Assembly: GCA_002385475.1 (NCBI GenBank)
Contig: DGDO01000134.1
Span: forward strand, 1 to 44,616
Direction of reading: 5' to 3'
DNA from: Candidatus Sordicultor fermentans
GTDB taxonomy: Bacteria > Atribacterota > Atribacteria > Atribacterales > Caldatribacteriaceae
DNA: 44,616 nt
In this document: positions 7,207 through 16,178 of the stretch, piece after piece
Layout of the letters: the number at the start of each line of letters is the position of its first letter
Numbering within the stretch: the stretch's first letter is position 1
Notes under the pieces: model-generated
Database searches by the model: none
Told to the model about the DNA's origin: nothing
What the model saw: the letters and a program-made list of their open reading frames with translations, nothing else
Translations under genes and position numbers: made by a program

Positions 7207-9630
7207 TCATTGTCCAAGCACTACTTCCACCGTATTTTCCGAGCCCTCTGGCGCGAAAGGAATCACCACCCGGCCATTATCCAGAAGCACAGTCTCGTTA
7301 TTTACTGTACAGGACCTAACACCTTCTGATACGTGAGACGGATTGTGTACGGTAATCGTGTACCACGCTCCTCTTGTCTTTTTCCTTACGGTGTAGATCT
7401 TCCACTCAAAAGGAATACAAGGATCGATTATTAAACCCTGATGCGAAACTCTCACCCCCAGGATATATTGGGTAGCTGCCTGATACATCCAGCTCGCTGT
7501 TCCAGTGAGCCAGCTATTTCTACCCAACCCAAACTGAGGGTGCTCGTCACCCAGGATATTTTGGCAGAATACATAGGGCTCTACTTCATAAATATCGATG
7601 ATCTCGTTTTTCTTGATGGGATTGATTTCGCTGAAGTACTGATAAGCTCTCTCTCCATTTCTCATCATACATTCAGCTATTATTACCCACGGATTGGCAT
7701 GAAGGAAGATTCCTCCGTTCTCTTTTGCACCAGGGGGATAAGTAGTAACTCCACCGATATTCGGATCGTAATGGTCATATCCTGGTGTGCTGAGCTTTAT
7801 TCCGTACTCGGTATGAAGATAGGTGTATACCGCATCTAGAGCTTTATTGGCCCTTTCCAGAGGAGCATTATTCGAAATTACTGCCCATGACTGGGCATTG
7901 GTAAAAATCTTTCCCTTAGTATTTTGCTTGGAACCCAGAGGAGTACCATCATAGTCAAAATATCGCAAATACCACTCACCATCCCATCCTACTTCATTTA
8001 CTCGCTTTTTCATTTCCTCAGCGTAGGCCTGGTGTTTCTTAACTTTTTCTTCTTCTCCCAAATACTCCATAAGCTCACAGAGATCTCTGCATGCCTTACT
8101 GAACTGATGGGCAATGAAAAATGACTCCGCACCGTTTCTGAGATTTATTGTGTCGTTCCAGTCTGCAAAGCCCAGAAGGGGTATTCCGTGAGCACCTACA
8201 TTGTTCCATGTAAACTCTACAGCTCGCTCCAGGTGTTCCAGAACAGTAACTACCTCTAAGGGTTTGCCATCTTCGCCCTTCTCGTAAAAGGGTATTTTCT
8301 CCTCTAAGAAAGTGTAATCACCGGTCTCTGTGAGGTAATGACATACAGCAAAAACTAACCACAGATGGTCATCTCCATAATATTTGGGCCTATCTTTCAT
8401 TTCTTGTGCATCGCCTATGGTAGCCTCCATAGTTTGGGGGTTGAACTGGTGCATCGCTGAACCATTTTGTTTTTGAATTGAAAGGAGTTTTCTGAGTAGA
8501 TTCTTAGCCCGCTCGGGAGCTCCAGAGACCACAGCCATTACGTCCTGACTGGAATCTCTCATGCCAATGCCTCGCTCTCCGTATCCTAACTGGTAGTACG
8601 AAAGATATCTGGACCAATTAAGGGTAATAAAACACTGTCGGGGATTGTGGGTATTGACCAGTAGATTAAACTCTCTATCCGGAGTTTCCACCTGGCATAC
8701 GTTCAGGTAATTTTCCCAGAAATACTCCATCTGGGAAAGAGCAGCATCCACTTCTTCTGGTTTTCGAAAGCGCTCAATGGCCGGTATCGCTTTTTCTACA
8801 GACTCTGCTTGTCCCAGCTGGATAATGAGTCTTCGTTCTTCTCCGGGCTGGAGAGTGCCAAGGTGGTGTATTAAAGCTCCAATGTTATCTCCCCGTAACG
8901 GTTCGAAATTACTCAATTCTTTTTGTTTGAGAGCAAGTGGAGATGTCCACATTCCATATTCATTAGCTCCCAGGAAGCGCTTTCTATCAGTCTCAAAAGA
9001 AGAAACTGGCCAGTTAGAAGTAAGGAAATTTTCTGCTCTCCCTATTTGCATGAAGGCACATTGTCTGAGAATAAGTAAGCTTCCCGGGTTTCCTATGGCT
9101 TTACTTGTCATAGTTTGGGGAACCCAATCTGCATTAGTAAGCTGTTTGAGTGCATCAAAATGGGAGTATTCCACTACAGGTATTATATCTAATTCATCTA
9201 TGGGGTCTTTTCCTATGTTTTTGATCCTTACATCTTGTAACACTACGCTTTCCCCCTCCGGCACAAACACCGTTATTTCTGAGCGGAGCCCTTCACATTC
9301 CATAATAAAACGAGAGTATCCCAGCCCTACTCGACACTCGTAAAGATCGTATAAATGTAAAGTGGGCACATAATAGGGAGAATAGAGGAAATTTCGATTA
9401 GCTTTCCTTCTTCTAACATAAATAGTGGATCCCCTAAACTCCGAGGCAGGAAGTTGAGTGATATATTTAGTGATCCGGTTAAGTGCAGGATCGCCTTTGC
9501 AGATGAGCATTCCCCCGGTGTGATCCACAAAACCACCAAAGTCAATAGTCCCTACATAATTAATCCACTTTACAGGAGTGTGAGGGTTAGTAATCACGTA
9601 TTCCCTTCCTTCAAAGTGACCGTATTGCAT
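7207..9630 (-). CDS. GH94 glycoside phosphorylase, probable cellobiose phosphorylase
   Basis: GH94 enzymes use phosphate to cleave beta-glucosides, giving alpha-glucose 1-phosphate plus a sugar, which saves ATP in the cytoplasm. The length of 807 residues is close to that of known cellobiose phosphorylases and shorter than cellodextrin phosphorylases. The N-terminus (REYVITNPHTPVKWINYVGT) is characteristic. The (alpha/alpha)6 domain carries GERGIGMRDSSQD (351-363) and the general-acid Asp490 in GFADWNDTINL. There is no signal peptide. ATG follows a good GGGAGGTG site. The gene stands alone with no transporter or regulator beside it. Chitobiose or cellobionic-acid specificity cannot be excluded. 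Confidence 0.92.
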   Translation of the reverse strand: MQYGHFEGREYVITNPHTPVKWINYVGTIDFGGFVDHTGGMLICKGDPALNRITKYITQLPASEFRGSTIYVRRRKANRNFLYSPYYVPTLHLYDLYECRVGLGYSRFIMECEGLRSEITVFVPEGESVVLQDVRIKNIGKDPIDELDIIPVVEYSHFDALKQLTNADWVPQTMTSKAIGNPGSLLILRQCAFMQIGRAENFLTSNWPVSSFETDRKRFLGANEYGMWTSPLALKQKELSNFEPLRGDNIGALIHHLGTLQPGEERRLIIQLGQAESVEKAIPAIERFRKPEEVDAALSQMEYFWENYLNVCQVETPDREFNLLVNTHNPRQCFITLNWSRYLSYYQLGYGERGIGMRDSSQDVMAVVSGAPERAKNLLRKLLSIQKQNGSAMHQFNPQTMEATIGDAQEMKDRPKYYGDDHLWLVFAVCHYLTETGDYTFLEEKIPFYEKGEDGKPLEVVTVLEHLERAVEFTWNNVGAHGIPLLGFADWNDTINLRNGAESFFIAHQFSKACRDLCELMEYLGEEEKVKKHQAYAEEMKKRVNEVGWDGEWYLRYFDYDGTPLGSKQNTKGKIFTNAQSWAVISNNAPLERANKALDAVYTYLHTEYGIKLSTPGYDHYDPNIGGVTTYPPGAKENGGIFLHANPWVIIAECMMRNGERAYQYFSEINPIKKNEIIDIYEVEPYVFCQNILGDEHPQFGLGRNSWLTGTASWMYQAATQYILGVRVSHQGLIIDPCIPFEWKIYTVRKKTRGAWYTITVHNPSHVSEGVRSCTVNNETVLLDNGRVVIPFAPEGSENTVEVVLGQ

Positions 9631-10358
9631 AATTACACCTCCCTAAAATATTTTTTACCAGTGACGAACTCCTGGTAGCATTGGCTCTCCTTTGAGGTTC
9701 TCTTTCTACCAGGGTAATCGTAGTAGATGATGCCGAGTTGCTTGGTATAGCTAAAGGCTCACTCAATCTGGAGAGGTATCTAAAATATTGAATCCCCGTT
9801 CATCTGTGGCAAGATTCTCTTCTGCTTGATAGCTACTGTATCTGTGTCTTTCCAGTATATAATAATTGATACAACCCGCCAACCATGATCTCTAAATTTT
9901 ACTCTTTTTTCTTCCACCTCCGGGGGAGAAAATATCCGGATAACGGCCCCCTTTTTGGAGATTAAAAAACCATTTTTATAGTGAGGATAATGAACAACTA
10001 GAAGAAGAAGTAAGAAAAATATATCAGGCATTAAAGTATAAAGATAGACCATTCTGGCAGAAAAAATCCGTGTTACCAGAAAATGGGAGTCCTTAAAAAG
10101 AAAAGCCTGTTATAGCGCTAATTTCTGACACTTATAGCGCAAGTTTGGTTAAATACTACTGGGTTATGTTTTCTAAGAGCTATAGGAGTATTATTCACTG
10201 TAGCTCTACTCTGTAAGCTGTTTGTGCTTGCGGGGACAGAAGGGAAGAAACTGTCGCACACGCCTGGATATATAGTGCTCCGGCGTTATTTCAGCTAACT
10301 ATAGGTTAGCTGATAGTGTCATAAAGTGGCTACCCAAAACTTGTTAAGATTATAGAAG
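9631..10358. other. 728-base intergenic region with repeats and a possible gene remnant
   Basis: No intact gene is convincing. The plus strand from 9946 to 10098 is open and protein-like in part (EEEVRKIYQALKYKDRPFWQ), but it lacks a start and ends early, so it may be the end of a decayed gene. A minus-strand frame of 90 codons at 9780-10052 lies antisense to it and has no ribosome-binding site. Other structures are an inverted repeat CCTGGTAG/CTACCAGG (9671-9678, 9706-9713) upstream of the GH94 gene and two copies of TATAGCGC about 20 bases apart near 10113-10141. Confidence 0.4.
10291..10313. repeat. Hairpin upstream of tRNA-Ser
   Basis: A perfect nine-base-pair inverted repeat, TCAGCTAAC and GTTAGCTGA, has a five-base loop. 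It lies about 45 bases before the tRNA promoter. It has no T-run and could be an operator or the end of a decayed transcript. Confidence 0.45.
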
Positions 10359-10386
10359 TTGAGAAAATAAAAAAATATGATATACT
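10359..10386 (+). promoter_or_regulatory. Predicted promoter of tRNA-Ser (and perhaps lipB)
   Basis: TTGAGA (10359-10364) and TATACT (10381-10386) are separated by 16 bases, and the predicted start would fall only a few bases before the tRNA 5' end at 10397. This tight arrangement is common for tRNA genes. Confidence 0.6.
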
Positions 10387-10396
10387 AACGAAAAGC

Positions 10397-10490
10397 GGAG
10401 AGGTGGCCGAGTGGCTGAAGGCAGTCGCCTGCTAAGCGATTAGACGAGTTAAGCCTCGCCTCGTGGGTTCGAATCCCACCCTCTCCGCCA
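10397..10490 (+). tRNA. tRNA-Ser (anticodon GCT)
   Basis: The cloverleaf is complete. The acceptor stem GGAGAGG (10397-10403) pairs with CCTCTCC (10480-10486), the discriminator base is G and CCA is encoded. The anticodon loop CTGCTAA carries GCT (10431-10433), reading AGC and AGT serine codons. The long variable arm (about 10443-10461) is as expected for a class II serine tRNA, and the T arm has GGTTCGAATCC. The lipB start lies 32 bases downstream with no visible terminator between, so lipB may be read from the same promoter. Confidence 0.97.
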
Positions 10491-10522
10491 AGTTTATGTC
10501 TGGCAAAGTCGTGGTAGGATAA

Positions 10523-11230
10523 GTGGAAAAACTCTGGTTTGTCCGAGGAGGACAGATAGAATACTCATTTGCCCATAGTCTGCAGTTGTCTCTCCGAGAT
10601 AAAGTAGAAAGAGAAAATATCCCCGGTTTTCTTCTTTTGATGGAACACCCTCCGGTTTTTACTCTAGGAAAAGGAGCTTCTCGAAATCACCTTCTGGTAG
10701 ATGAAAGTGTTTTAGAGAAAGAGGGTATTAAATTGTATGAAGTAGAAAGAGGAGGAGACATCACTTACCACGGGCCGGGGCAAATTGTTGGTTATCCTAT
10801 AATAAATCTTAATTTTTGGAGAAAAGATGTTCATCTTTTTTTGCGTTCTTTAGAAGAAGCTATAATCCGGTTTTTGAGGAGGTTTGAAGTGGAAGCCTTT
10901 CGTCTTCCTCCTTACACCGGAGTATGGGTCAGGCGAGAGACACCCCAGAAAATTGCTGCTATAGGTATAGCAGTAAAGAGATGGGTTACTTATCATGGTT
11001 TTGCCCTTAATATTTCCACTTTTCTTCCCCATTTTAGTTACATTGTTCCCTGTGGTATCATTGATAAAGGAGTAACTTCCCTGGAGCATGTTACTGGTCA
11101 TTTTTACTCACTGGAAGAAAGAGAAAAGATGCAAGAATTTCTGGCTCAAGACTTAGGAGAGGTTTTAGGATTTCGAGTGAAAGAAATATCTAAAGTTGAT
11201 TTGATTTTAGAAAGGGGATTAAGTCTTTGA
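10523..11230 (+). CDS. lipB: LipB, octanoyl-[acyl-carrier-protein]:protein octanoyltransferase
   Basis: LipB moves octanoyl groups from acyl carrier protein to lipoyl domains (GcvH, 2-oxoacid dehydrogenases), the first step of endogenous lipoylation. The 235-residue protein shows the hallmark RGGDITYHGPGQIVGYPI (76-93), the lysine in PQKIAAIGI (Lys143) and the catalytic cysteine in VPCGI (Cys177). Translation starts at GTG after GGTAGGAT. Its last bases overlap the TTG start of lipA (TTGA), so the two are translationally coupled. Confidence 0.96.
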   Translation: MEKLWFVRGGQIEYSFAHSLQLSLRDKVERENIPGFLLLMEHPPVFTLGKGASRNHLLVDESVLEKEGIKLYEVERGGDITYHGPGQIVGYPIINLNFWRKDVHLFLRSLEEAIIRFLRRFEVEAFRLPPYTGVWVRRETPQKIAAIGIAVKRWVTYHGFALNISTFLPHFSYIVPCGIIDKGVTSLEHVTGHFYSLEEREKMQEFLAQDLGEVLGFRVKEISKVDLILERGLSL

Positions 11231-12078
11231 ATAGTTTACCTTCCTGGATAAAAAAGAGAATCTCCCTGGGAGAAGGAGAAGAAACACAAAAATTGCTCCA
11301 ATCTCTTTCTCTTCATACTGTTTGTGAGAGTGCCCGTTGCCCCAATCGAGGAGAATGTTTTGCGAGAAAAGTAGCCACTTTTCTAATCATGGGAAGCATC
11401 TGTACTCGACGGTGTCGTTTTTGCGCGGTAGAAAAAGGAATACCTCAGCCTCTGGATTTTGAAGAACCAAGAAGGGTGGGGGAAGCATCTCGGCAGCTGG
11501 GATTGAAGCACGTGGTTATCACCTCAGTCACCCGGGATGACCTTCCTGATGGAGGTGCCTATCATTTTGTGGCTACCATTCGAGAAATTCGCAAAGTTCT
11601 CCCTTTTTCTACGATAGAAGTTCTCACTCCTGATTTTCAAGGCAGAGAAGAAGATTTGCAAGTGGTAGTAAAAGAGCAACCAGAAGTTTTTAACCACAAC
11701 GTGGAAACTGTACCTCGTCTTTACCCTGTAGTGCGACCTCTGGCTTCTTATGAGAGGTCATTAACTATCCTTAAGAGAGTAAAAGAGATTTCTCCCTCAA
11801 TTATCACTAAATCGGGTTTGATGGTAGGTCTTGGGGAGGGAAAGGAAGAAGTGTTAGAAGTGTTAGAGGACTTAAGAGGTGTGGGATGTGATGTGGTTAC
11901 TATTGGTCAATATCTTCGCCCTTCTCCCCGGCACTTAGAGGTAAAAGAATACGTTCCTCCCCAGGTTTTCACCTGGTATGAAGATATAGCTTACTCTTTA
12001 GGCTTTCGGGGAGTAGCCAGTGGCCCTTTAGTTCGTAGTTCTTATTTAGCAGAAAAATTTGTGGGCGAACAGTTATGA
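11227..12078 (+). CDS. lipA: LipA, lipoyl synthase (radical SAM)
   Basis: LipA inserts two sulfurs into octanoyl-lysine to give lipoyl-lysine. Both iron-sulfur clusters have their ligands: the auxiliary cluster in CESARCPNRGEC (Cys33, 38, 44) and the radical-SAM cluster CxxxCxxC in CTRRCRFC (Cys59, 63, 66). The C-terminal RSSY that binds the auxiliary cluster is present (GPLVRSSYLAEK). The length of 283 is normal. Translation starts at TTG overlapping the lipB stop, with GAAAGGGG upstream. It ends in an ATGA overlap with the next gene, an anchored methyltransferase. Confidence 0.97.
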   Translation: MNSLPSWIKKRISLGEGEETQKLLQSLSLHTVCESARCPNRGECFARKVATFLIMGSICTRRCRFCAVEKGIPQPLDFEEPRRVGEASRQLGLKHVVITSVTRDDLPDGGAYHFVATIREIRKVLPFSTIEVLTPDFQGREEDLQVVVKEQPEVFNHNVETVPRLYPVVRPLASYERSLTILKRVKEISPSIITKSGLMVGLGEGKEEVLEVLEDLRGVGCDVVTIGQYLRPSPRHLEVKEYVPPQVFTWYEDIAYSLGFRGVASGPLVRSSYLAEKFVGEQL

Positions 12079-12605
12079 TCTGGGGGATAGGGCTATTTAT
12101 AATCGCTGTAGCTCTTTTATTTTTTTTCTGGTTTTTCCCGGTTTTCTTTAATGGTATTCCCTGGCAACCTACGGATATGAAAAGAGTGAGAAGAATGTTA
12201 GAGATGGCTGAAGTTAAGCCTGATGAGGTAGTTTATGATTTAGGCTGCGGGGATGGGAGGATTATCATTTGTGCTGCTCGAGAATTTGGTGCTCGGGCAG
12301 TGGGAGTAGAACTTAATCCGTGGCTCTATTTTTTAGCTCTGGTGAAAGTCTGGGTAAAAGGGCTTTCCCGCCGGGTAAAAGTAATTTTTGGTAATTTGCA
12401 TCAAGTAGATTTAAAAGAAGCAGACGTGGTTACCATATTTTTATATTCTCACGTAAATGACCTTTTGCAAGAAAAATTCCAGCGAGAATTAAAACCAGGA
12501 GCTCGTATTGTTTCCTATGTTTGGGTTTTGAAGAACTGGAAACCAGTAGCTGTGGATAGTGAACACGACCTTTATTTGTACGTGAAAAATGGTGCTGGTT
12601 GGTAG
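12075..12605 (+). CDS. Membrane-anchored SAM-dependent methyltransferase
   Basis: The 176-residue protein has one N-terminal membrane segment (about residues 3-25, rich in Phe and Trp) and a class I methyltransferase domain. The SAM-binding motif I is VYDLGCGDGRI, followed by the acidic GVELNPW and a later motif ADVVTIFLYS; LKPGARIVS is the typical post-motif. The substrate is unknown. The ATG overlaps the lipA stop (ATGA), so it is in the lipBA transcript. A role in lipoylation is not implied; co-location with a membrane glycosyltransferase might point to a lipid or cell-surface substrate, which is a guess. Confidence 0.85.
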   Translation: MIWGIGLFIIAVALLFFFWFFPVFFNGIPWQPTDMKRVRRMLEMAEVKPDEVVYDLGCGDGRIIICAAREFGARAVGVELNPWLYFLALVKVWVKGLSRRVKVIFGNLHQVDLKEADVVTIFLYSHVNDLLQEKFQRELKPGARIVSYVWVLKNWKPVAVDSEHDLYLYVKNGAGW

Positions 12606-12637
12606 GTTTTTTGAACTATTAAAAAAGGAGTGATATA

Positions 12638-13948
12638 TTGTATTGGCCGTTCTTCTCTCGCTTTAAGTCGTTAGAGCTGGATTTTGTCCAATGGGTCATT
12701 GTTTTTCTTTGCTTCTACGGAATATACCAGGCCATCGTGAGTTTTCGTGGTTTTTGGCCAGCAAAGCCCTTGCCCCCCGCTTCTTCTCTGCGACGCTTTG
12801 CTATTTTGGTTCCTGCTCATAACGAAGAAAAAGTTATCGGCTCTCTGCTGGATAGTCTCAATAAACAAAGCTATCCCCGGGAATTCTTTGATGTTTATGT
12901 AGCATGTGATGCCTGTAACGATGCTACCCCAGAAATTGCAAAGGAGTATGGTGGAATAGCTTTACTGCGTAACGATCCTCTCCATCCGGGAAAGACTCAG
13001 AATATTCGCTGGGCATTGAACAATATCCCTCTTGATGAATACGAAGCAGTAGTTATATTTGATGCTGATAATTTAGCTAATCCTCATTTTCTCTCTCAGA
13101 TGAACGATTATTTAGAAGCCCATCCCGGGGCAGAAGCTGTTCAGGGCTATCTGGATACCAAAAACTTTTCTGATTCCTGGCTTACCAGGGTTTATGCCTT
13201 AGCCTACTGGTATACCAATCGTTTCTGGCAATTAGCTCGAGCTAATTGGGGGTTATCAGCAACATTAGGAGGGACTGGTTTAGCTATTACTGTTTCCTGT
13301 ATTAAGCGTTTAGGCTGGGACCTCCAGAGTTTGACTGAGGATTTGGAGTTTAGTGCTAAACTGGTTCTCTCTGGAGGGAAAGTACACTGGAATGAGTGGG
13401 CAATAACTTATGACGAAAAACCCCTTTCTTATCTGGCTTCTCATCGTCAGAGATTAAGATGGATGCAAGGTCATTACTGGGTAGGCTGGCATTATGGGCC
13501 TAAATTATTAGCTAAATTTTTCACCACTTTTCGTTTTCAATATCTGGATTATTTCCTTTATCTTCTGACTCCCTTTATTGTTATTTTAAGTTTTGTTTTA
13601 ACTGTTTTTGAAGTAACACGCTGGATAATTAGTTCCCCCGCTTCGGGTTTATTCTTTTTTTGGTATTGGTGGATACCTTTTGCTCTTTTGCAAAGTGTTT
13701 ACCAGATAGTTATTGGCCCTTCCCTGCGAGAAGGGAAAGTTACCTTTAAATATGTCGTTTATCTCTTTTATTATGCCTGGTACGGGATTACCTGGATACC
13801 TGTTGTATTTTATTCTCTCTTTCTATCAGGGAACCAAAAACACTGGGTAAAAACCGAGCATGTTAGAAATTTAAGTATTGAGGAGGTTGTTAATATTCCT
13901 GAATTGGATGACGTAAGGAAGATACGAGGTGGTCCCTTTCTTGAGTAG
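12638..13948 (+). CDS. Processive family 2 membrane glycosyltransferase
   Basis: This 436-residue GT2 enzyme has an N-terminal membrane segment (about 17-36), a GT-A domain and three or four C-terminal membrane segments. Catalytic motifs are VPAHNEE (58-64), the nucleotide-binding Asp in ACDACND (91-95), the DAD metal site (142-144), TED (233-235) and QRLRW (271-275). The QxxRW motif is typical of enzymes making polysaccharides such as cellulose, hyaluronan or poly-GlcNAc, or of glycolipid synthases. The donor and product cannot be told. A PilZ domain is not seen. It starts at TTG with AAAAAAGGAGTG upstream, 32 bases after the methyltransferase. Confidence 0.9.
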   Translation: MYWPFFSRFKSLELDFVQWVIVFLCFYGIYQAIVSFRGFWPAKPLPPASSLRRFAILVPAHNEEKVIGSLLDSLNKQSYPREFFDVYVACDACNDATPEIAKEYGGIALLRNDPLHPGKTQNIRWALNNIPLDEYEAVVIFDADNLANPHFLSQMNDYLEAHPGAEAVQGYLDTKNFSDSWLTRVYALAYWYTNRFWQLARANWGLSATLGGTGLAITVSCIKRLGWDLQSLTEDLEFSAKLVLSGGKVHWNEWAITYDEKPLSYLASHRQRLRWMQGHYWVGWHYGPKLLAKFFTTFRFQYLDYFLYLLTPFIVILSFVLTVFEVTRWIISSPASGLFFFWYWWIPFALLQSVYQIVIGPSLREGKVTFKYVVYLFYYAWYGITWIPVVFYSLFLSGNQKHWVKTEHVRNLSIEEVVNIPELDDVRKIRGGPFLE

Positions 13949-13990
13949 CTAAAATTAGCTAAGTGGAGTAGAATGGATAAGGGATAAAAA

Positions 13991-15139
13991 ATGGGGAAAG
14001 CTTCTTTAGACTTAGATTACAAGATAGAAATTTTAGGAGAGGGAGCTCGTTTTGATTTATGCGGTTCATGTGGAGGGGAAGAATCAAGAAAGCGCCATCC
14101 TCAGGGAGGCTGGATTTATCCGGTTAATCTCCCCGATGGCGGGAAAAAAGTAAACATTCTCAAAATCCTTCTTTCTAATGATTGCGTGCATAATTGCCTT
14201 TACTGTGCCAATCGGGAAGGAAGAGGCCACCCCGTCGCTTCCTTTTCTGCTGAAGAATTAGCGAGTCTTTTCTGGCATCTTTACCAGAGGGGGATGGTAA
14301 AAGGGCTTTTCTTAAGCTCTGCTGTGGATAGAAGCCCTTCTTGGGCTATGAACGAGATGCTAAAAGTGGCAGAAATTTTGCGCTATCGTCTCCATTTTTC
14401 CGGTTATCTCCATCTCAAAATATTGCCTGATGTGAGCAACGATTACTTAGAAGAAGCTGTCAAACTGGCTACTCGAGTATCGGTTAACTTAGAAGCTCCC
14501 ACTCCCCAAAGCCTCTGCCAAATTGCTCCTCAAAAGAATTTTTTTGGTATCTGGCAGAAGTTTCAATGGTTTGAAAGTCAGAAGAAAAAAGGGCTTTCTG
14601 CTCCTGCCGGGGTTACTACTCAGTTAGTGGTAGGGGGAAGCAAGGAGACCGATAGAGAAATCATGCATACTACTTCTCAGCTTTATGAGCATTTTGGTTT
14701 AGCTAGAGTTTACTATAGTGCTTTTCAGCCAGTTGCTGATACCCCTCTTTCTTACAAACCTCCCGTATCTACCTGGCGAGAACATCGTCTATATCAAGCT
14801 GACTTTTTACTTCGTCGATATAACTTTTCTTTTGAAGAGTTAATCTTTGACGAAGAGGGTAATTTTCCTTTATCTCTTGACCCTAAAGTTTTGTGGGCCA
14901 ATCACCATCCTGAGTTTTTTCCGGTGGAAGTAAATTCTGCTCCCTGGGAAGTTTTAATCCGGGTGCCTGGTATAGGGACGACTTCGGCACGACGGATTAT
15001 AAATTTGCGCCGAGAGAGTACTTTTCATGACCCTAAAGCGCTTTCCCGGCTGGGAGTGCGGATAGATAAGGCTCTGCCTTTTATCCTTTTGAATGGTAAA
15101 AAGATAAAGCGAGCAGAGCAACTATCTCTTTTTGCCTGA
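13991..15139 (+). CDS. Radical SAM protein with C-terminal helix-hairpin-helix, putative DNA modification/repair
   Basis: The 382-residue protein has a radical SAM cluster site CVHNCLYC (Cys65, 69, 72) preceded by a second Cys pair CGSC (24-27), and ends in a helix-hairpin-helix DNA-binding segment (SAPWEVLIRVPGIGTTSARRII). The FSAEELASLFW and GLFLSSAVDRSP stretches match what I know of the 'putative DNA modification/repair radical SAM' family, which is usually encoded next to a uracil-DNA-glycosylase-like protein. No such partner is in this window. The ATG follows AAGGGAT. It lies 42 bases after the glycosyltransferase, probably in the same transcript. Confidence 0.85.
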   Translation: MGKASLDLDYKIEILGEGARFDLCGSCGGEESRKRHPQGGWIYPVNLPDGGKKVNILKILLSNDCVHNCLYCANREGRGHPVASFSAEELASLFWHLYQRGMVKGLFLSSAVDRSPSWAMNEMLKVAEILRYRLHFSGYLHLKILPDVSNDYLEEAVKLATRVSVNLEAPTPQSLCQIAPQKNFFGIWQKFQWFESQKKKGLSAPAGVTTQLVVGGSKETDREIMHTTSQLYEHFGLARVYYSAFQPVADTPLSYKPPVSTWREHRLYQADFLLRRYNFSFEELIFDEEGNFPLSLDPKVLWANHHPEFFPVEVNSAPWEVLIRVPGIGTTSARRIINLRRESTFHDPKALSRLGVRIDKALPFILLNGKKIKRAEQLSLFA

Positions 15140-15230
15140 TTCTCTTTTGTTTTCAAGATCTCTCTTTGTTCGTGCTATACAATAATACATAAGGTTTTAT
15201 TAGTAAGTGAAGGAGGGACAGAAATAAAAA

Positions 15231-16136
15231 ATGGTCGTAGTAGTTCATGGAGGACTATCAGAGAAAGATTTCTTGGCTTTTGACACCTTAATTCGAGCTT
15301 GCGAAATGGCTCGAGAGGTAATGAGAGAAAAAGAAGCCATTGATGGAGTGGAAAGCGCAATAAAGATTTTGGAGGATGACCCTCGCTTAAATGCTGGAAC
15401 TGGCTCCTTTCCCAATCTTTTGGGAGAAATAGAAATGTCAGCTAGCGTGATGAAAAATGATTATTCTTGTGGAGGCGTAGCAGCTATTAAAAATGTTAAA
15501 AACCCCATTTCTGTGGCCCGAGCAGTAATGGAAAAAACCCGTCATATACTCCTTGTAGGAGAGGGAGCTAATTTGTTCGCTAGCCTTCTGGGATTTGAGC
15601 CTTACAATCCGGTAGCAGAATTAACCATAGAAACCCTGAAAGAATCCATTTGTGAAGCAGAGAAAGAAAAAAATCCCATCTATCACTGTTACTTAGAGAA
15701 AGCCCGGGAAAAATTGCGGGAAACTCACTGGGGAACAGTAGGTGCAGTAGCTAAAGATGAAAAGGGAAGCCTGGCTGCGGGAACCTCAACTGGAGGAGTG
15801 AAAATGCAGCTTCCCGGGAGAGTCGGAGATTCTCCCTTGATAGGTTGTGGAACTTTTGCCTGTCCCTTCGGAGCAGTATCTATGACTGGTGAAGGAGAGG
15901 AAATAATAAGATGGGGTTTAGCTCGACGGATTGGAGAATGGATGGAGAAAGTAGATGCTCAAAAAGCGGTGAATATGGGGATAGAATTAGCTCGGGAGAA
16001 AAAGATATTTTGTGGAGTTATTGCAGTCAATAGCCAGGGAGAAATAGGATGGGGTGCCAATGGGGGAATATTGCCTTTAGCTTACTGGAAAAAAGAAATG
16101 GAAGAGCCACTTTGTATGTTGACTAATAACTCTTAG
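15231..16136 (+). CDS. Isoaspartyl peptidase / plant-type L-asparaginase (Ntn hydrolase, family T2)
   Basis: This 301-residue precursor should self-cleave before Thr169 in HWGTVGAVA to expose the N-terminal nucleophile of the beta subunit. Other family marks are the N-terminal VVVHGG, LEDDPRLNAGTGS, the TSTGGV(K)MQLPGRVGDSPLIGCG block (interrupted here for brevity) and a C-terminal GWGANGG. Members hydrolyse isoaspartyl dipeptides, L-asparagine or glycosylasparagine in the cytoplasm. There is no signal peptide. It is the first gene of a cluster with a Liv-type importer and a creatininase-family enzyme, so it may process the imported compound. The ribosome-binding site GGAGGG is slightly far from the ATG. 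Confidence 0.9.
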   Translation: MVVVVHGGLSEKDFLAFDTLIRACEMAREVMREKEAIDGVESAIKILEDDPRLNAGTGSFPNLLGEIEMSASVMKNDYSCGGVAAIKNVKNPISVARAVMEKTRHILLVGEGANLFASLLGFEPYNPVAELTIETLKESICEAEKEKNPIYHCYLEKAREKLRETHWGTVGAVAKDEKGSLAAGTSTGGVKMQLPGRVGDSPLIGCGTFACPFGAVSMTGEGEEIIRWGLARRIGEWMEKVDAQKAVNMGIELAREKKIFCGVIAVNSQGEIGWGANGGILPLAYWKKEMEEPLCMLTNNS

Positions 16137-16178
16137 AAGGATATAAAGTTATAAGAATAGTTTAAAGGAGGTAGAGCT

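Noticed and set aside
8777..9343. Plus-strand frame of 188 codons inside the GH94 gene
   Set aside because: It is antisense to a clear GH94 coding region, with no ribosome-binding site or family features.
9780..10052. 90-codon minus-strand frame upstream of the GH94 gene
   Set aside because: It has no ribosome-binding site, its leucine run comes from a simple CTT repeat, and the antisense strand looks more protein-like.
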